Shown here piece after piece: positions 34,383-46,579 of a stretch of 64,000 nucleotides of DNA. This DNA is from Gaeumannomyces sp. JS-464 (Eukaryota > Ascomycota > Sordariomycetes > Magnaporthales > Magnaporthaceae), in the NCBI GenBank assembly GCA_002197995.1, contig NGZR01000005.1, positions 3,534,001 through 3,598,000 of the forward strand, read 5' to 3'. Numbering within the stretch: the first letter of the stretch is position 1; each line of letters begins with the position of its first letter. The notes under the pieces were generated by a model that saw only the letters and a list, made by a program, of their open reading frames with translations, was not told the DNA's origin and made no database searches. The translations under genes and the position numbers were made by a program.

Positions 34383-35008
34383 GCTGGGCTTCTTTTTGCT
34401 GGATGCGAGGGTGCGCGCGGCAGGCCTAGTCAGCGATGGAGACGGGAGCGGGCTGGTAGTAGTAGTACGTGGTCTTGACAACGATAATAGGCGTCGGCAG
34501 GCAAGAGATGACATGCTTGGTCAGGTAAGGTAGGCCGGTCGGTATAAATGAGGTAGGTTCCGTGTGAGCCGTCAAACCTTGGTGTTGGAAACAATTACCC
34601 AATCGCCGAGGAGGGGTGCTAGACGTGGGGCATGCTACGCTGGCTCAGCTGTTCCCTGCATGAATTTCAGTCATTCATCCGGGTGGACGAACTGCTACCT
34701 ATCGAGCGATGCTTCCAACTTATTCTTTTTAGTCACTGTCATCTCGACTACAGTTTGGAATGAGAACATGTGTTATTAGATGGCCAGCAAGCGACCGAGT
34801 GCTCGTGGTCCGGTTTCGGTGCCCCAAGTGGAGTTTTCTCTATCCCATAACGAACCCAAACCCTCCATGATCCTAAAAATAAGAGAGGAGGACTGTTTCC
34901 CTGCCCCCTTCCCTCCCAAAATACTATCATTCAGACACGCTCATTTGTCTTCACCCATGAAATAAAAAGGACAATAGTTCCCCCAACCCTTATTCGTCGT
35001 GTTCATAT
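34383..35008. other. Gene-free stretch
   Basis: 626 bp between the ECM15-like start and the stop of the small orphan gene, both on the minus strand. The right part is AT-richer. No conserved ORF. Confidence 0.4.
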
Positions 35009-35533
35009 TCAGACAGGAGGAACATCGAGGCTCCCTCGCCTCGAGCTGCAAGGGCTGACCTCGCCATCAAAGGAGCAGCGGCTGCCCGAGCTGCTGCCAA
35101 ACGTCAGGGTGTAGTTGGCAAACACCTCCTGGTACGCCAGGTTCTCCTCCGTCAGCGGCCGCTCCGACGGGTGCCCCTTGGACCGTCGCCTCTTTGGCGG
35201 CCTCAACGACGGCCTGGTGGGGAGCTTGAATGTTATCTTGGCCCATGGCGATTGCTGTTGTTGTTGCTGTTGTTGTGGCGGCCGTGGCTCCGGCTGCTGG
35301 ACGTGCTGTTGCGGGTGGTGGTGATCGGCGCTGCTGGTGCTGGTCTTGGTGCTGGTGCTGGAGCCGCATGTGGTGTTTCTTGACGGCCAGTTGAACCCGG
35401 TGATGGTTCCCCACACGCCCGGCGACGTCGGGGCTGATACCGGCGACGCGGTAGGGGATGCCGAGGGTGATGTATAGGAGGCGGGTGTGGCTGCCGCTGA
35501 ACGCATGCGGTTCCAGCGGTCCCGGATCGCCAT
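35009..35533 (-). CDS. Small Ser/Gln-rich protein of unknown function
   Basis: 174 codons from Met at 35533 (MAIRDRWNRMRSAAAT) without introns. The middle is Ser/Thr/Pro-rich with a Gln run (CAA/CAG repeats at about 35250-35280). The C-terminal third is more ordered: a basic patch (RPPKRRRSKGHP), then a segment that looks conserved (LTEENLAYQEVFANYTLTFG) and a Ser-rich tail. There are no membrane segments. I do not recognise a named domain. The organised C-terminal block argues for a real gene rather than chance. An upstream in-frame Met at 35656 exists but adds a low-complexity leader. Confidence 0.6.
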   Translation of the reverse strand: MAIRDRWNRMRSAAATPASYTSPSASPTASPVSAPTSPGVWGTITGFNWPSRNTTCGSSTSTKTSTSSADHHHPQQHVQQPEPRPPQQQQQQQQSPWAKITFKLPTRPSLRPPKRRRSKGHPSERPLTEENLAYQEVFANYTLTFGSSSGSRCSFDGEVSPCSSRRGSLDVPPV

Positions 35534-36750
35534 TGTGAAGGTGGACGGTTGAGGATATCTAGGCGGTGGTTGTATGGAAGGGACTGCCAAGGCAGGTACA
35601 GCCTCGTGTTGTATAGACGTGTGTATATGCGAAGCCCGTTCGTGAGACTCTGACACCTGGTTTGGAGTATCACCAGATGGGTGTTGCTGTCGTCTATGGC
35701 TTTATACAAGGGAGATCACAACGAGAAACGAAGCAAGTCCCGATATTCCCCATCTCATCCTTTTTGGCCACCATCTATACTAATACCAAAAGCCCGAGGC
35801 CGATTCAGACGCGAGCAAACCCGCATGCCAGAGATCGGCGCTGCTCCTCCACCCCTTTTCACCCCTAGAGCCCCACCCCCCCAAAAGGCAAGGCCGTCGA
35901 TCGAATGAATGGGAAGCGTTCGTCCGGATCAAGTCTTTTTTTTCGCCTCTTTGCTTCGTTCTGGGCCCGGGGCCAAGCCGAGCAGTGGTGCGTGGGTGTG
36001 TGGCCACCCACTCGCACACCACCCCGACCGAGCTTTTCCACGCAATTCCGCTCCAGCGTAGCCGCTTTTCGGCAGGTGGGACGGGGCTAGCGGGATAAAA
36101 AGGGGGGCGAAATCAGAAACTGGAGCTTCGGCCGGAGCGGCGCCTCGCCATTGGCCAGCCGGTGCTTCGCTGCTGGCTGACAAGGAAGAAGGGAAAAAAA
36201 GTTGGTACTTGGACATGCTTGCATCCCTTCCTCTGGCCCCGGCGGCGCCGTCCGGCCTGCTATCAAGTGAGAAAAAGCCGCCCTGCTCTCGCTTTCCCGG
36301 CTAGCTCGGATCGCCCGTTCTGGCCGCCAGGGACTCGGTCTAGGAACCGGCCTGCGCCTCCTTCGAGTCGCGGCAGCCACCACACGTGGATGCCATGTCA
36401 TGCCATGTGCTGGCGTATACTCGGACGGGAAAAAAAAAAGCTGGAGAACCCTGGCACCACTGGGCCGTATCCGCCCGATACCCTAGGGTCGCCGTTTGCC
36501 CACGCAATTGTACGATATACACGGCGGATCGACGCTACCGGCCTCCATGCTAGCCTTGAGTCTATTTCAAGAGGGCCTGAGAGATTTGGGATTGCTTTAG
36601 CTCTTCATAATATCGCGGTTGGCGACGCCAAAATGACGCCAAGATGACGCCAAAGACGAAGCCCGTCCTTCCACACGCGACACCGAACCAGGAACACTAG
36701 AATCTAGTTCGGCGGCATAACCCGAGGCGTCGTGTCTCCTCCTTCAGCCT
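35534..36750. other. Gene-free stretch, 1.2 kb
   Basis: Upstream region of the small orphan gene and 3' flank of the next minus-strand gene. It contains short A- and T-runs (e.g. 36429-36438) and a directly repeated ATGACGCCAA near 36630-36650. No gene recognised. Confidence 0.4.
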
Positions 36751-38616
36751 TCAGCCTTCAGCCGCGTGTTCAGGTTTACGTGTGTCCTGTCGAATCAAAA
36801 ACAAAACGCACGACGAAACACCCGCAGCTCCCAGCTCTGTCACCTGACGGCGTGCTAACTGGTCCGTCTTCACCGAGAATGCACCTCTCCTGCCACAACG
36901 ACCGCCCGCGCTCCCACACCCAAGACCCCCAACGATGGTGATGACCCACGTCAGGGCCGCTGCCTCCCACATCAACATCCTCCTCCGGGAGCACGTCACC
37001 CGCCACCACGGTCGAAACCTCCTTGACATTCGGCTTGAAAGCCGTGTCGCCATTGGTCTCCTCCGAAGCCTGGTCTTCTTGCTTGATCTTCCGCGGCCTA
37101 CCACGGCGGCGGGGAACAGGCGCCGGCGGCTCCGCGTTCTCGTCATCGGCAGCCGTCGCACACGACAGAACGGGCAGTGTCGGCGATGTCGCCGGCCATC
37201 GACTTGCTGGCGCAGCCGGGAGGCGCGGCAAAAGGCCACGCGGCGTGGATGATCTGTCGCGAGTCCATGGCGCGCACGGCGGCCCAGAGACCCAGCGAGA
37301 CGGCCGACAGGACGCACGTCGCGGCCGACGGCGGCCACGACGGGGTGGTCGGCTGTCGAGCCCAGCACCTTGGCCACCCGCCGTCGACGCGCGCTCCCAC
37401 TCGTCCGCTTGTCCGTGTCGACGCGGCACTCCTGATGCTGTGCCGGTGGTAGTGCGAATCGGGCGCGTTGTACCGCCAGGGCGTAGCCGGTGGTGAGGGC
37501 CGTACATGAGAATGTAGCTAGCGAAAATGTGCGGAACGTCTTGGTGTGCGTGTCCGTGCGCGGCGTGGGGGGACGAGTACACGGCGCCCCATGACTGGGC
37601 GCCACCGTCGGGATGGCGAGCAGCATCAGGCTCGTGGTGCGCAGGATCAGCGTCGTCCAGGAGGAGGCGGCGGTGCTTCCGGCGATCTCGGGGAGCAATG
37701 CCACTATGACACGTCCCAGGTAGAGCACGGCCGCGGCAACTACCGGATAGGGATACCAGTTGTCGGGCTTGGGCGGGAACACACGATCCAGCACGCGGGC
37801 CAGCCAGGCCGGCCCCTCAGTGCCCGAATCTGCAGGGAGCGGCGTCGGGGTGAGGAGCAGGGCGACGTAGAACAGATTTTGGGCAAAGGATAAGTTGACC
37901 AGCTGCGCAAGACAGAGGTAGGCCCAGGTGTAGGGAATGTGGCGACGGCGACCCTCGATGGATAGGAGGAGGGACCATGTGACCATGCCGAGGTCGGCCT
38001 GTTGGCCCCAAAAGAGCCGGCGGGCCTTCTCGGCCACGATCTCGCGGGCGTCACGGTAAATGGGCGTATCGCTGAGCCATCTAGCCACATTTACTCCTGT
38101 CAAGTAGGGGAATCTAGGCGCGCAGACAGACGGGAAGTGCCGCCGTGTTAGGAGTGGCAGATGGAAGAGGAACAGCTGAGGAAGCGTGGAAAGACGAGAC
38201 TAACCTGCCATCCGACTCGAAACCGCGCTCGTCGGCCCAGACCTGGTACGAGAGCGCGGCATAGTCCGCAGCTGATTTTGCGGCTAGGACCAAGCTCAGG
38301 GCCGCCAGCGCGGCGAAGACAGGAACAAGCTTGGAGCGGCTGGCCTGGCGCGGGCGGGCGCCCTGCGACGGCGTCAGCTCCCAGTAGGAGCGGTACAGGC
38401 CGCGACAGACGATCGCGGTCAGCGACACGACCAAGATCAGGTGTGATGCTACGACTGCGACTGGCAGATATCTGCGCAGGGGGGTTTGCCCGGTCAGCGG
38501 TTGGGCGCCCGTCGCGAACCTCATGCCTCTATTCCCTACATGACGTAACGACTCCGAGTGAGGGCGGAGAAAGAGAGGTCTCACCTAGGCTCATGGTCGA
38601 CGGCCACCGGCGCCAT
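36751..38616 (-). CDS. Multi-pass membrane protein of unknown function, C-terminal half frame-broken
   Basis: Exon 1 (38616-38585, 32 nt, MAPVAVDHEP), exon 2 (38471-38205) and exon 3 (from 38113) join in frame. Hydrophobic helices alternate with short loops: YLPVAVVASHLILVVSLTAI, VFAALAALSLVLAAKSAADY, MVTWSLLLSIE, WAYLCLAQLVNLSFAQNLFY, YPVVAAAVLYLGRVIVALLP and RTTSLMLLAIPTVA. This suggests at least six to eight membrane spans. From about 37450 down the hydrophobic pattern jumps between frames, with further helices in a second frame (LSAVSLGLWAAVRAMD) and, near 37100-37150, an AT-hook-like string (RRRGRPRKIK). The true C-terminus is therefore uncertain, and the end given is that of one frame. 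I recognise no family. Confidence 0.55.
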
Positions 38617-39280
38617 CTTGCGATATGTTCGGGATGCAGGCTATCCTGCTTTCTTAGTTTAATTATCGAAATCCTCTGTCGTGAAAATAGGCTAGTCGCT
38701 CAGTTGCACGCCCGATGGCCCATTGTTGGTTGTGCGGGTCTGAGGTGACAAAAGGCTTCGAGTATCAGAGCCTGGGGAGATGAGATTAGTGAAACAGCTC
38801 TATGATTTTGGCAGCTGTAGCTGGCGTCTATCCCACCATTGGTGCACCAGCCACGCCCAGAAAAAAAAAGTCTGCTGGATCGAGGCACCTCGAATACCAG
38901 GCAGCCTTCACATCAACCAATGGCGGCATATCCGAAGTCGAAACATCATTCTAGATTCACACATGTACATACATTATTCGCTTCCATTCTGCTAGACGTG
39001 CTCGCTTGAAACCCTCTCCTCAAATCCGACAAGACCAACCATCCCTTTCCCTTCCTTGAGTAAGAGCCAACCCATAGTGGTCGGATCCCATGGCCGGCTT
39101 GCTACCTACACGTATTAGACGACTCTTATTTATACAAAGACAACCAATAAAATCCGTTCCCATGCCGGCCATGCCACCTGAACGCTCCTTGCTCCCAATG
39201 CCTTTTGCAATCCCGCCTTCGCCGCCGCCCCTACGCATCCATGTACGTAGACAGAGGTAGAGACCAGGTAATTAACTCCA
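38617..39280. other. Gene-free stretch between two minus-strand genes
   Basis: 664 bp. Upstream region of the membrane protein gene and 3' flank of the DENN gene, AT-richer toward 38940-39000. No gene seen. Confidence 0.4.
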
Positions 39281-41527
39281 TCAGCAGACACGCAGCCCGC
39301 AGACCTCGACGCACTTGGATTCCACCCTGGCCCGGCGCGAAAAGTACAGCGCCGTGACCTCCCTGACGAAGGCCACGTCGCCGTCGCTCCAGACGTCCAG
39401 GCCCATCCGGGTGAGCGCGTCGCTATCAATGCTCACCGACCCGTCAAGGCCATCGCCTCTGTCATCCATACCGCTGCCGGTACCCTCTCCGCGGCGCAGG
39501 AGTCCTGTATCCTCCGTCTCCGAGTCGCCCGCCGAGGCCATCGTCAGGTCCTCGTCCCGATCGTCTTCATCGTCGTCCTCGTCCTCTCCGCTCTCCACGA
39601 TGTCTGCCACCACGGCGATGATCTGGGTGGTCAGTCGCCGGAAGTAGGCAATGATGGCGAGCTCGACTCTGGCGCGCTCCTCATCGCTGCTCGCTGCCTC
39701 GCCCTCCTCTGATTGCTGCATAGCCTCTTGGGTCCGGCGCACGGGCAGCGACATGACCGAATCCGCTATACCTAGCCCCTGACCACTGGCGCCGGCCTTG
39801 GCCAGGGGTCCAGAAGCGCCGCTCACTCCGCTGCCGCGTCGCTGGCTGGGCGACAACGGTGCAGGCGCGGCCAGGTCCGTGAGGAGCCCAGCATCACTCG
39901 CCGCCTCTTCCGCCTCCTCGGATCGCCGTTGCTCACCCGCGCTAGCCCACCACATGAACCCGCTGTACGCAAGCGCCGCCCATGTCGTCGGCTCCACAAC
40001 CTTCTCGGCTGCGTCAGCGAGGAGCGCGTCGCTGCCGCTGCCATATGGGTGCTGGGAGCCGGTGGCGGACGACCATCCAGACGACGTGCCGGGCCTCCGC
40101 GGGGTCACGGGTCGTGTGCCGCTCTCGGAGGCTGCTGTCGCCGCCTCAGGCCGAGGGCTACCCGAGAAGGCGCCCTCGGGCTTGGGGGCGAGCCGCGCCA
40201 GGCCAGCGTGGAGGTTGCGGAAGCGGCGCAGGTCGCGTTGCGTCGCGCGGACTTGGACGCCACCCGGAAGCTCGACGGTCGGCCAGACGCGCTCCTTGGC
40301 GGCCGGAGAATGCGGCGGCGGCATGGTGATAAGCACGTCCCAGAGGTCGTTCTTCATTGCGAGGATGCTGTCGGTGGTGCAGGCGACCCAGCCGCTGCCG
40401 GCTGTGCCCGCGTCGTCGGTGCCGATGACCGGGGTCGTAGGGCTGGCACGGCGCTTCCTGGCTGCCGCGGCCGCGGCCGTCGCCGCTTGGTCCTCGATTA
40501 GGAACGGGATATCGTGCACGCCGATGGTGAAGAGGGGGCGTAGGCGCTGCGAAGGTGCTGTCGGGCCGAGCATCTCGAAAAGCGAGAGTGGTATATTAGA
40601 CAAAACAGAAATATCGTAGACTGTGCGGAGAAGAAATATCATTAGTTTTCCTGTGCGTGTCTCCTGCCTGTGGCAGCCCGAGTCTGTCGCATATCGCACT
40701 GACCGTAGTCGCAAGCTTGATGAACCGGCGCGTGGGTTGATATCAGAATGCGCTTCCGCAGCAGAGCGGCGCGGTGTATCGGGAATATCAAGGGACCGAA
40801 GGTGTCGAGCAGGGCAGTTAGGCTCCAAGCCGGGTGGAATGGTGAGAGTCTGTGGCCTGGTGCTATCAGCGCGTTCCCATCAGAGGCTGACCGTTTCCTA
40901 GAGTGGCCCTTGCCCGCGACGGTCGCGAGGTTGACGGACGGCGAGCTGAGCGGGGAGTCCCGCAGAGGCTCGATGCTGGCCGTCGCATCAGGCGCCTTAT
41001 TTGCCGTCCAGTATCGCTCCAGCATGCTCGTGTCCTTGGGGTCCACAGCCAGTTTCCTAGAGAGATCGAATCCGCAGAGTCAGCAACTATGTTCACGCCT
41101 TGCCCCCCGGGGCCCAGCCTAAGCCATGTCCTGAAACGTACTCGGCCATCTCCCGGAGTCCCTCAGCGTGCCTCCACGAGCGGCCGAGGCGGCCGTAGCT
41201 GAGAGGGACCAGGACGCCCACGGCGATCATGCGGGCGTGGCGGGCGCCCTCCTCTTCGGTGGGCGCATTGACGAATGCGCTCAGGCCGGCGTAGCCTCCC
41301 TCGTGAATGAAGTATATCAGGTCCTCGGACACGGTGTGCAAGCCCGACGGCAGGCTCTTGTACTCGACCACACCCTCTAGCTCCAGGCCGGCAACGGCCT
41401 GCTTCCAGGTGACGGTGTAGCCGGCCTTGACATCGAACTCGATTAGGAACAGGGCCGAAATGGGTGGCAGATCCGGCAGGATGCTCAAGGCCGGTGGGTT
41501 GACGGCCAGCGCCGGTCGCGTCGGCAT
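39281..41527 (-). CDS. DENN-domain protein of the DUF4484 / LCHN (DENND11, yeast Anr2) family
   Basis: Three exons (41527-41142, 41056-40704, 40620-39281) join without a break into 692 residues. The N-terminus has the uDENN-like strand pattern (ALFLIEFDVKAGYTVTWKQA, then EGVVEYKSLPSGLHTVSEDL), followed by WSLTALLDTFGPLIFPIHRA and LLRKRILISTHAPVHQACDY, the core DENN block. DUF4484 features include the SIPLSL-like VLSNIPLSLFEML and the tail GLDVWSDGDVAFVREVTALY, ending in a Cys-containing ECCG/RVC-type terminus. DENN proteins usually regulate Rab GTPases on membranes; for this subfamily the partner is not established. The long Ser/Ala/acidic insert (about residues 390-610) is low complexity. 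Confidence 0.82.
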
Positions 41528-42666
41528 TGTGGGTGTCTCGTCGTGGTCGTCGTGGTCGCCGTGATCGTTGTAGTCGTCGCCTTCGTCTGCAAGGATGGAG
41601 GTATGCGGGTTGATGAATGTTTTCGGCGGCGCACAAATACAAGAGATGACGTGGTGCCGTTCAGACCATCTTGGGTTGATGGCAGATGGAAGAATCAACC
41701 AGCAGTCGTATTATCCCCCTGCTGCGATTGAGCTGTCTGCGAAGCGAGAGCGGGTATTTGTCTAGTGAGGGGTCTGATACGGGGAAAACAATCTGGAGAC
41801 AAGCAACACAGCTCAGTCTCGGCGAGCTGTCAGTGGTGCGGCGTCGGCGCCTAAATCCACGAGAGCGGACAAGCGGGCAAGGTTCAGCTTGTCTCGTGGG
41901 CCGTTGGATTGAAATTGCCTAGCGGCTGGTCAGGGGGCCATGCAGCCACGGGCAGAGCACGCACCCAAGCTTCAGCGAGTGAGCTCACGGGTTGCAGAGG
42001 TGCAGAGAGTAAGATACTGGCCGAATTGATTCGTCTAAAATGCGACGCTACGCTTTTAGAGCCAAGGTGAGCAGACCCCGTCAGTCTCTTATGCGCCGAC
42101 GAAGCAAGCTCTCGGATCTTGTGTTCGCCAACCGCTCGAGTTGCTTGTCGTACGGGTTTAGTACCCCGTAGCCAACAAGACGGCAGTTCATCCCAAACCT
42201 GATGAATCGGCTGCTGGTCCGACATCTCCCCTTGTCCATCGGGAACCACACGGGAGCCATATACTCGGGACAACCTGCGAGTCGACCACTCTTTGTGCTC
42301 TACCTACCTAGATACATCCTATATACGCATCCTCGCAACATAGGTACCGTCGTTTATTCCATCTCGAGCTGTAAACCCCCAGCTATAATTGGCCTCCCCG
42401 TCTGCGCCGTTGCCTCGGCCCAGCGAGATGTGTCAAAGCCCAGACTCCACCTGTGCTTTGTACCGGGACCCAGACCGGCAGGGGGCGTGTTCCACGGGCG
42501 GGACAATGTGGGGGACTGGCAGAATAGCACTCACCGCCAAAAATTTTGGCGGCTGCTCCAATTCCGCGATGCGCAGCTCCGACATTGGAAGCCCGCGCCA
42601 GTTGCAAGTTGAGCTGCGCCGACCCAAGACGTCCGAGACTTTGCGGACGGAACAGCGGCGCCCACC
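41528..42666. other. Divergent intergenic region before KRE33
   Basis: 1.1 kb between the DENN protein start (-) and KRE33 start (+). ORFs on both strands are short and unconserved. It must contain both promoters. Confidence 0.4.
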
Positions 42667-45600
42667 ATGTCGCGCAAACAACTGTAATAATACTCCTACT
42701 CTATTCGCCTTGGTAGTCTACTACCAAACTCTTAGACTCTTGCTAACTACGATCTACTACTCAAACCAACAGAGACTCACGGGTCTCGGCCCTCATCAAA
42801 AATGGCATCCAGGAGAGGAAACGAAGCTTCTTCGTCGTCGTCGGCGACCACGCTAAGGAGGCCATTGTCTACCTGCACCATATCATGGCCAGCTCGGACG
42901 TGCGACACAACAAGTCGGTCGTTTGGGCCTATAAAAGCAGCTCCTCGGCTTCACCAGCCATCGCAAGAAACGAGAGGCCAAGATCAAGAAGGAGATCAAG
43001 CGCGGCACCCGCGAGGTGAACCAGGAGGATGCCTTTGAGCTTTTCGTCTCGCTCCAGAACATCCGTATGTCTACTACAAAGAGACGGAGAAAATCCTGGG
43101 CAACACATATGGCATGTGTATCTTGCAGGACTTCGAGAGCGTGACGCCCAACATCCTCGCGCGCACCATCGAGACGGTCGAGGGCGGAGGCTTGGTGGTT
43201 TTGCTTCTGAAGGGCATGAGCAGCCTGAAGCAGCTCTACACCCTGACCATGGACGTCCACTCCGGTACCGCACCGAGGCCTACGACGACGTTGTGGCTCG
43301 GTTCAACGAGCGCTTTATTCTGTCGCTGGGCAGTTGCGAGGCCTGCCTGGTGGTTGACGACGAGCTCAACGTGCTCCCCATCTCAGGCGCCAACAAGGTG
43401 AAGCCGTTGCCTCCCCCGGGCCGCGACGAGGAGGAAAACAAGACGCCCGCGCAGAAGGAGCTGGATGGAATCAAGGATTCTCTCCGGGATGCGCGGCCTG
43501 TCGGGGCGCTTGTCCAGCTGGCGAAGACCAACGACCAAGCCAAGGCCCTCCTCACCTTTGTGGACGCCATTGCCGAGAAGACACTGCGCAACACGGTCAC
43601 CCTGACCGCAGCGCGTGGTCGCGGCAAGTCCGCGGCCATGGGTGTCGCAATCGCCGCTGCCGTTGCTTACGGCTATAGCAACATTTTCATCACATCGCCA
43701 TCCCCTGAAAACTTGAAGACGCTCTTCGAGTTCGTCTTCAAGGGACTGGACGCCCTCGACTACAAGGACCATGCCGACTACTCCATAATGCAATCCACGA
43801 ATCCGGACTTCAACAAGGCCATCGTTCGTGTCAACATCCACAGGGACCATCGCCAGACAATCCAGTACACCGCCCTCAAGACGCGCATGTTTTGGGGCAG
43901 GCTGAGCTGGTCGTCATCGACGAGGCTGCTGCAATCCCCTGCCCCTGGTTCGGAAGCTGATGGGCCCTTACCTTGTTTTCATGGCCTCCACGATCAACGG
44001 ATACGAGGGAACAGGAAGATCGCTGTCCCTCAAGCTGATCAAGCAACTGAGGGAGCAGTCTAGGGCTGGCGCAGCCGACAAGGGTGCTGATGTTGAGATC
44101 GACCGATCCAGCGGGAAGGCTGAGAAGAATACCGGGCTATCAGGCGGTCGTTCTCTCAAGGAAATCACTCTTTCGGACCCCATCCGTTACGGCCAGGGAG
44201 ACGCAGTCGAGAAGTGGCTAAATACTCTGCTTTGTTTGGATGCCACTCTCCCGCGGTCCAAGCTTAACACGCGGGGCTGCCCGGTAAGCCAACCTTTATT
44301 GAGCAAATGCTATCATCATTTTTCAAGGAGTCACGAACTAATGCAGCAAATTGTCAGGACCCCTCGAAATGCGAGCTCCTCCAAGTGAACCGCGACACAC
44401 TATTCTCTTTCCATCCCGTCTCTGAGAGGTTTCTCCAACAAATGGTTGCTCTCTACGTTGCAAGTCACTACAAGAACACGCCAGATGATCTGCAGCTGAT
44501 GAGCGACGCGCCGGCTCACAAACTCTTCGTCTTACACCGCCCCCAACCGAGGGAACGCTACCCGAACCACTCTGCGTGATCCAGGTCGCCCTCGAAGGCA
44601 AGATCAGCAGGCAGAGCATCCTCAACAGCCTCAGCAGGGGACAACGCGCAGCCGGAGATCTCATTCCCTGGCTGGTCAGCCAGCAGTTCCAGGACGAGGA
44701 GTTTGCTTCGCTCTCGGGCCCGGCCGCGTTGTTCGCATAGCGACGAACCCGGACTACGTATCGATGGGCTATGGAACGAGGGCACTCGAGCTCCTTATCG
44801 ATTTCTTCGAGGGCAAGTTCCTCAGCCTCTCGGAAGACGTCGAGGACTTTGTCGAGAAGTCTATGCCAAGAGTCACGGATGCCTGAGCTGTCAAAGCTGG
44901 CCGAGGGTAGCCTACTGGACGACAACATCAAAAGTACGGGATATGAGCGAAATGCCGCCCCTTTTTGCTTACTTGAACCAATGCCGGCCGCCCAGCCTTG
45001 ACTACGTCGGCGTCAGCTACGGCCTTACACAGCCACTGCACAAGTTTGGAAGCGCGCGTCGTTTGCTCCTGTCTACCTGGTAAGTGGACTTCACCATTGC
45101 GTGCTGTTTTGTCTCCTTCCCCAACCGTTCCTGGATCTGAATGCTCACCATTCGACAGAGACAAACCGCCAACGATCTCACGGGCGAGCATACCTGCGTC
45201 ATGCTCCGGCCACTGAAGTCGACCGAGGACCAAAGCTGGCTGGGCGCTTTCGCCAGCGATTTCCACCGCCGCTTCCTCTCGCTTCTCTCGTACCAGTTCC
45301 GGGAATTCCCATCCGTGCTGTCGCTGAGCATTGACGAGTCGGCAAACAGCGGAGCGCTACTTGATCCATCAACGCAGCCGAGCCCGCTCACCAAGGCAGA
45401 GCTAGACAGGATCCTGACTCCCTTTGACCACAAAAGGCTGGAGTCGTATGCCAAGAACCTACTAGATTACCATGTGATCCTGGATCTTATGCCGGCCCTG
45501 GCTACCATGTACTTTACTGGCAGCCTCAAATCCAGCATCAAGCTGACGGGGTCCAGCAGGCCATTCTTTTGGCCATCGGCCTGCAGCGCAAGGACATCGA

Positions 45601-46214
45601 TGCCGTCTCCGCCGAGCTGTCGCTACCGTCGTCGCAGCTGCTGGCCATGTTCATCAAGATTCTGCGGAAGATCACGACACATTTTGAGTCCTTGGTCACG
45701 CAGGCCATCGATGCAGAGATGCCCAAGCCAGCGTCGATTGGCGTCAGCCGAGAGAATGCGCTTGGCGCTCATGACGACGAGATTGTTGACCAGAAATACG
45801 TCCCACTGGACAAGGGACTGGAGGAGGAGCTGGAGGAGGGAGGCGATGAGGCGCTCCGGGAGTACCGTGCCAAGCAGAAGGAGCTCATCGACTCCCTACC
45901 TCTCGACCAGTAAGTGGATAATCCTGCTCAACCTATCACCTCAGTTCAGACACGACAGATCGGGCGGGATTTGCTGACAGCGCTCTTGCAGGTACGAGAT
46001 CGAGGGAGACGCGACGGCGTGGGAGGCGGCGGAAAAGACCGTGGCCAAGTCCAGCGCCAAGAACGGAGAGGCGCCAGGAGTCACAGTCAGCGTCAAGTCG
46101 AGCAAGGCAAAGCGGAAAGCCGGCCAGCAGACGGCGACCGAGGTGTATGAGGAGGCGTTTGGTGAGAAGAGGCACAAGAAGGCGAAGAAGGATAAGAAGG
46201 ATAAGAGGCAATGA
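42667..46214 (+). CDS. kre33: RNA cytidine acetyltransferase Kre33/NAT10 (many single-base frame breaks)
   Basis: It makes N4-acetylcytidine in 18S rRNA and tRNA and is an essential nucleolar 40S biogenesis factor. Exon 1 is 17 nt (42667-42683, MSRKQ), joined across an 89-bp intron to DSRVSALIKNGIQERKRSF. Further introns: 44284-44357, 45080-45158, 45910-45991. Domains in order: N-terminal DUF1726 region (FFVVVGDHAKEAIVYLHHIM), RNA helicase with Walker A (TAARGRGKSAAMG) and ELVVIDEAAA, N-acetyltransferase (VRIATNPDYVSMGYGTRALE) and tRNA-binding C-terminus (KRLESYAKNLLDYHVILDL), ending in a Lys-rich tail. About eleven single-base breaks occur, near 42934, 43064, 43263, 43876, 43938, 44534, 44720, 44884, 44931, 45046 and 45550, mostly at short homopolymers. 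All domains survive between breaks, so assembly error is far likelier than a pseudogene. Confidence 0.92.
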
Positions 46215-46579
46215 TTTTTCGTCACCGGATCATCATGGTCCGGTTTTTCCTTGCTTTTTGCTTGGCCGTTTTGTTGTCTGTTAAACCAAAATAGGTGGTT
46301 CTTGGCGTTAACGGATACATATGCAGGCAGAATACCTCTAGTTGATGCGATTTCCCCGTAGTATATTATTTGCCGTCTGTCATGTGCTCCTGTATGACTG
46401 GTACATAGGAGGATTCACAGAGCAAAGATATGAGAGAGCGAAAAACAACCCGGTCCTAGATTACATCCTTCTATACCAGCCTGTACAAGCAGTAATGTCG
46501 TCGAAAATACCTACCCAGACCGCCCAAATTCTTCGGGAAGAGATGCGGAGAGTCGAACAAAACCATGGTTTCCAACCGT
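46215..46579. other. Convergent 3' region between KRE33 and TRP4
   Basis: 365 bp, AT-rich, between two stop codons. The only ORF (46342-46596) is short and unconserved. Confidence 0.45.

Noticed and set aside
39798..40619. 273-codon plus-strand ORF opposite the DENN gene
   Set aside because: Shadow. The minus-strand exons join in perfect frame with family motifs.
42667..46214. Calling KRE33 a pseudogene
   Set aside because: Breaks are single bases often at homopolymers, and all catalytic motifs are intact between them. Several other essential genes show the same pattern.
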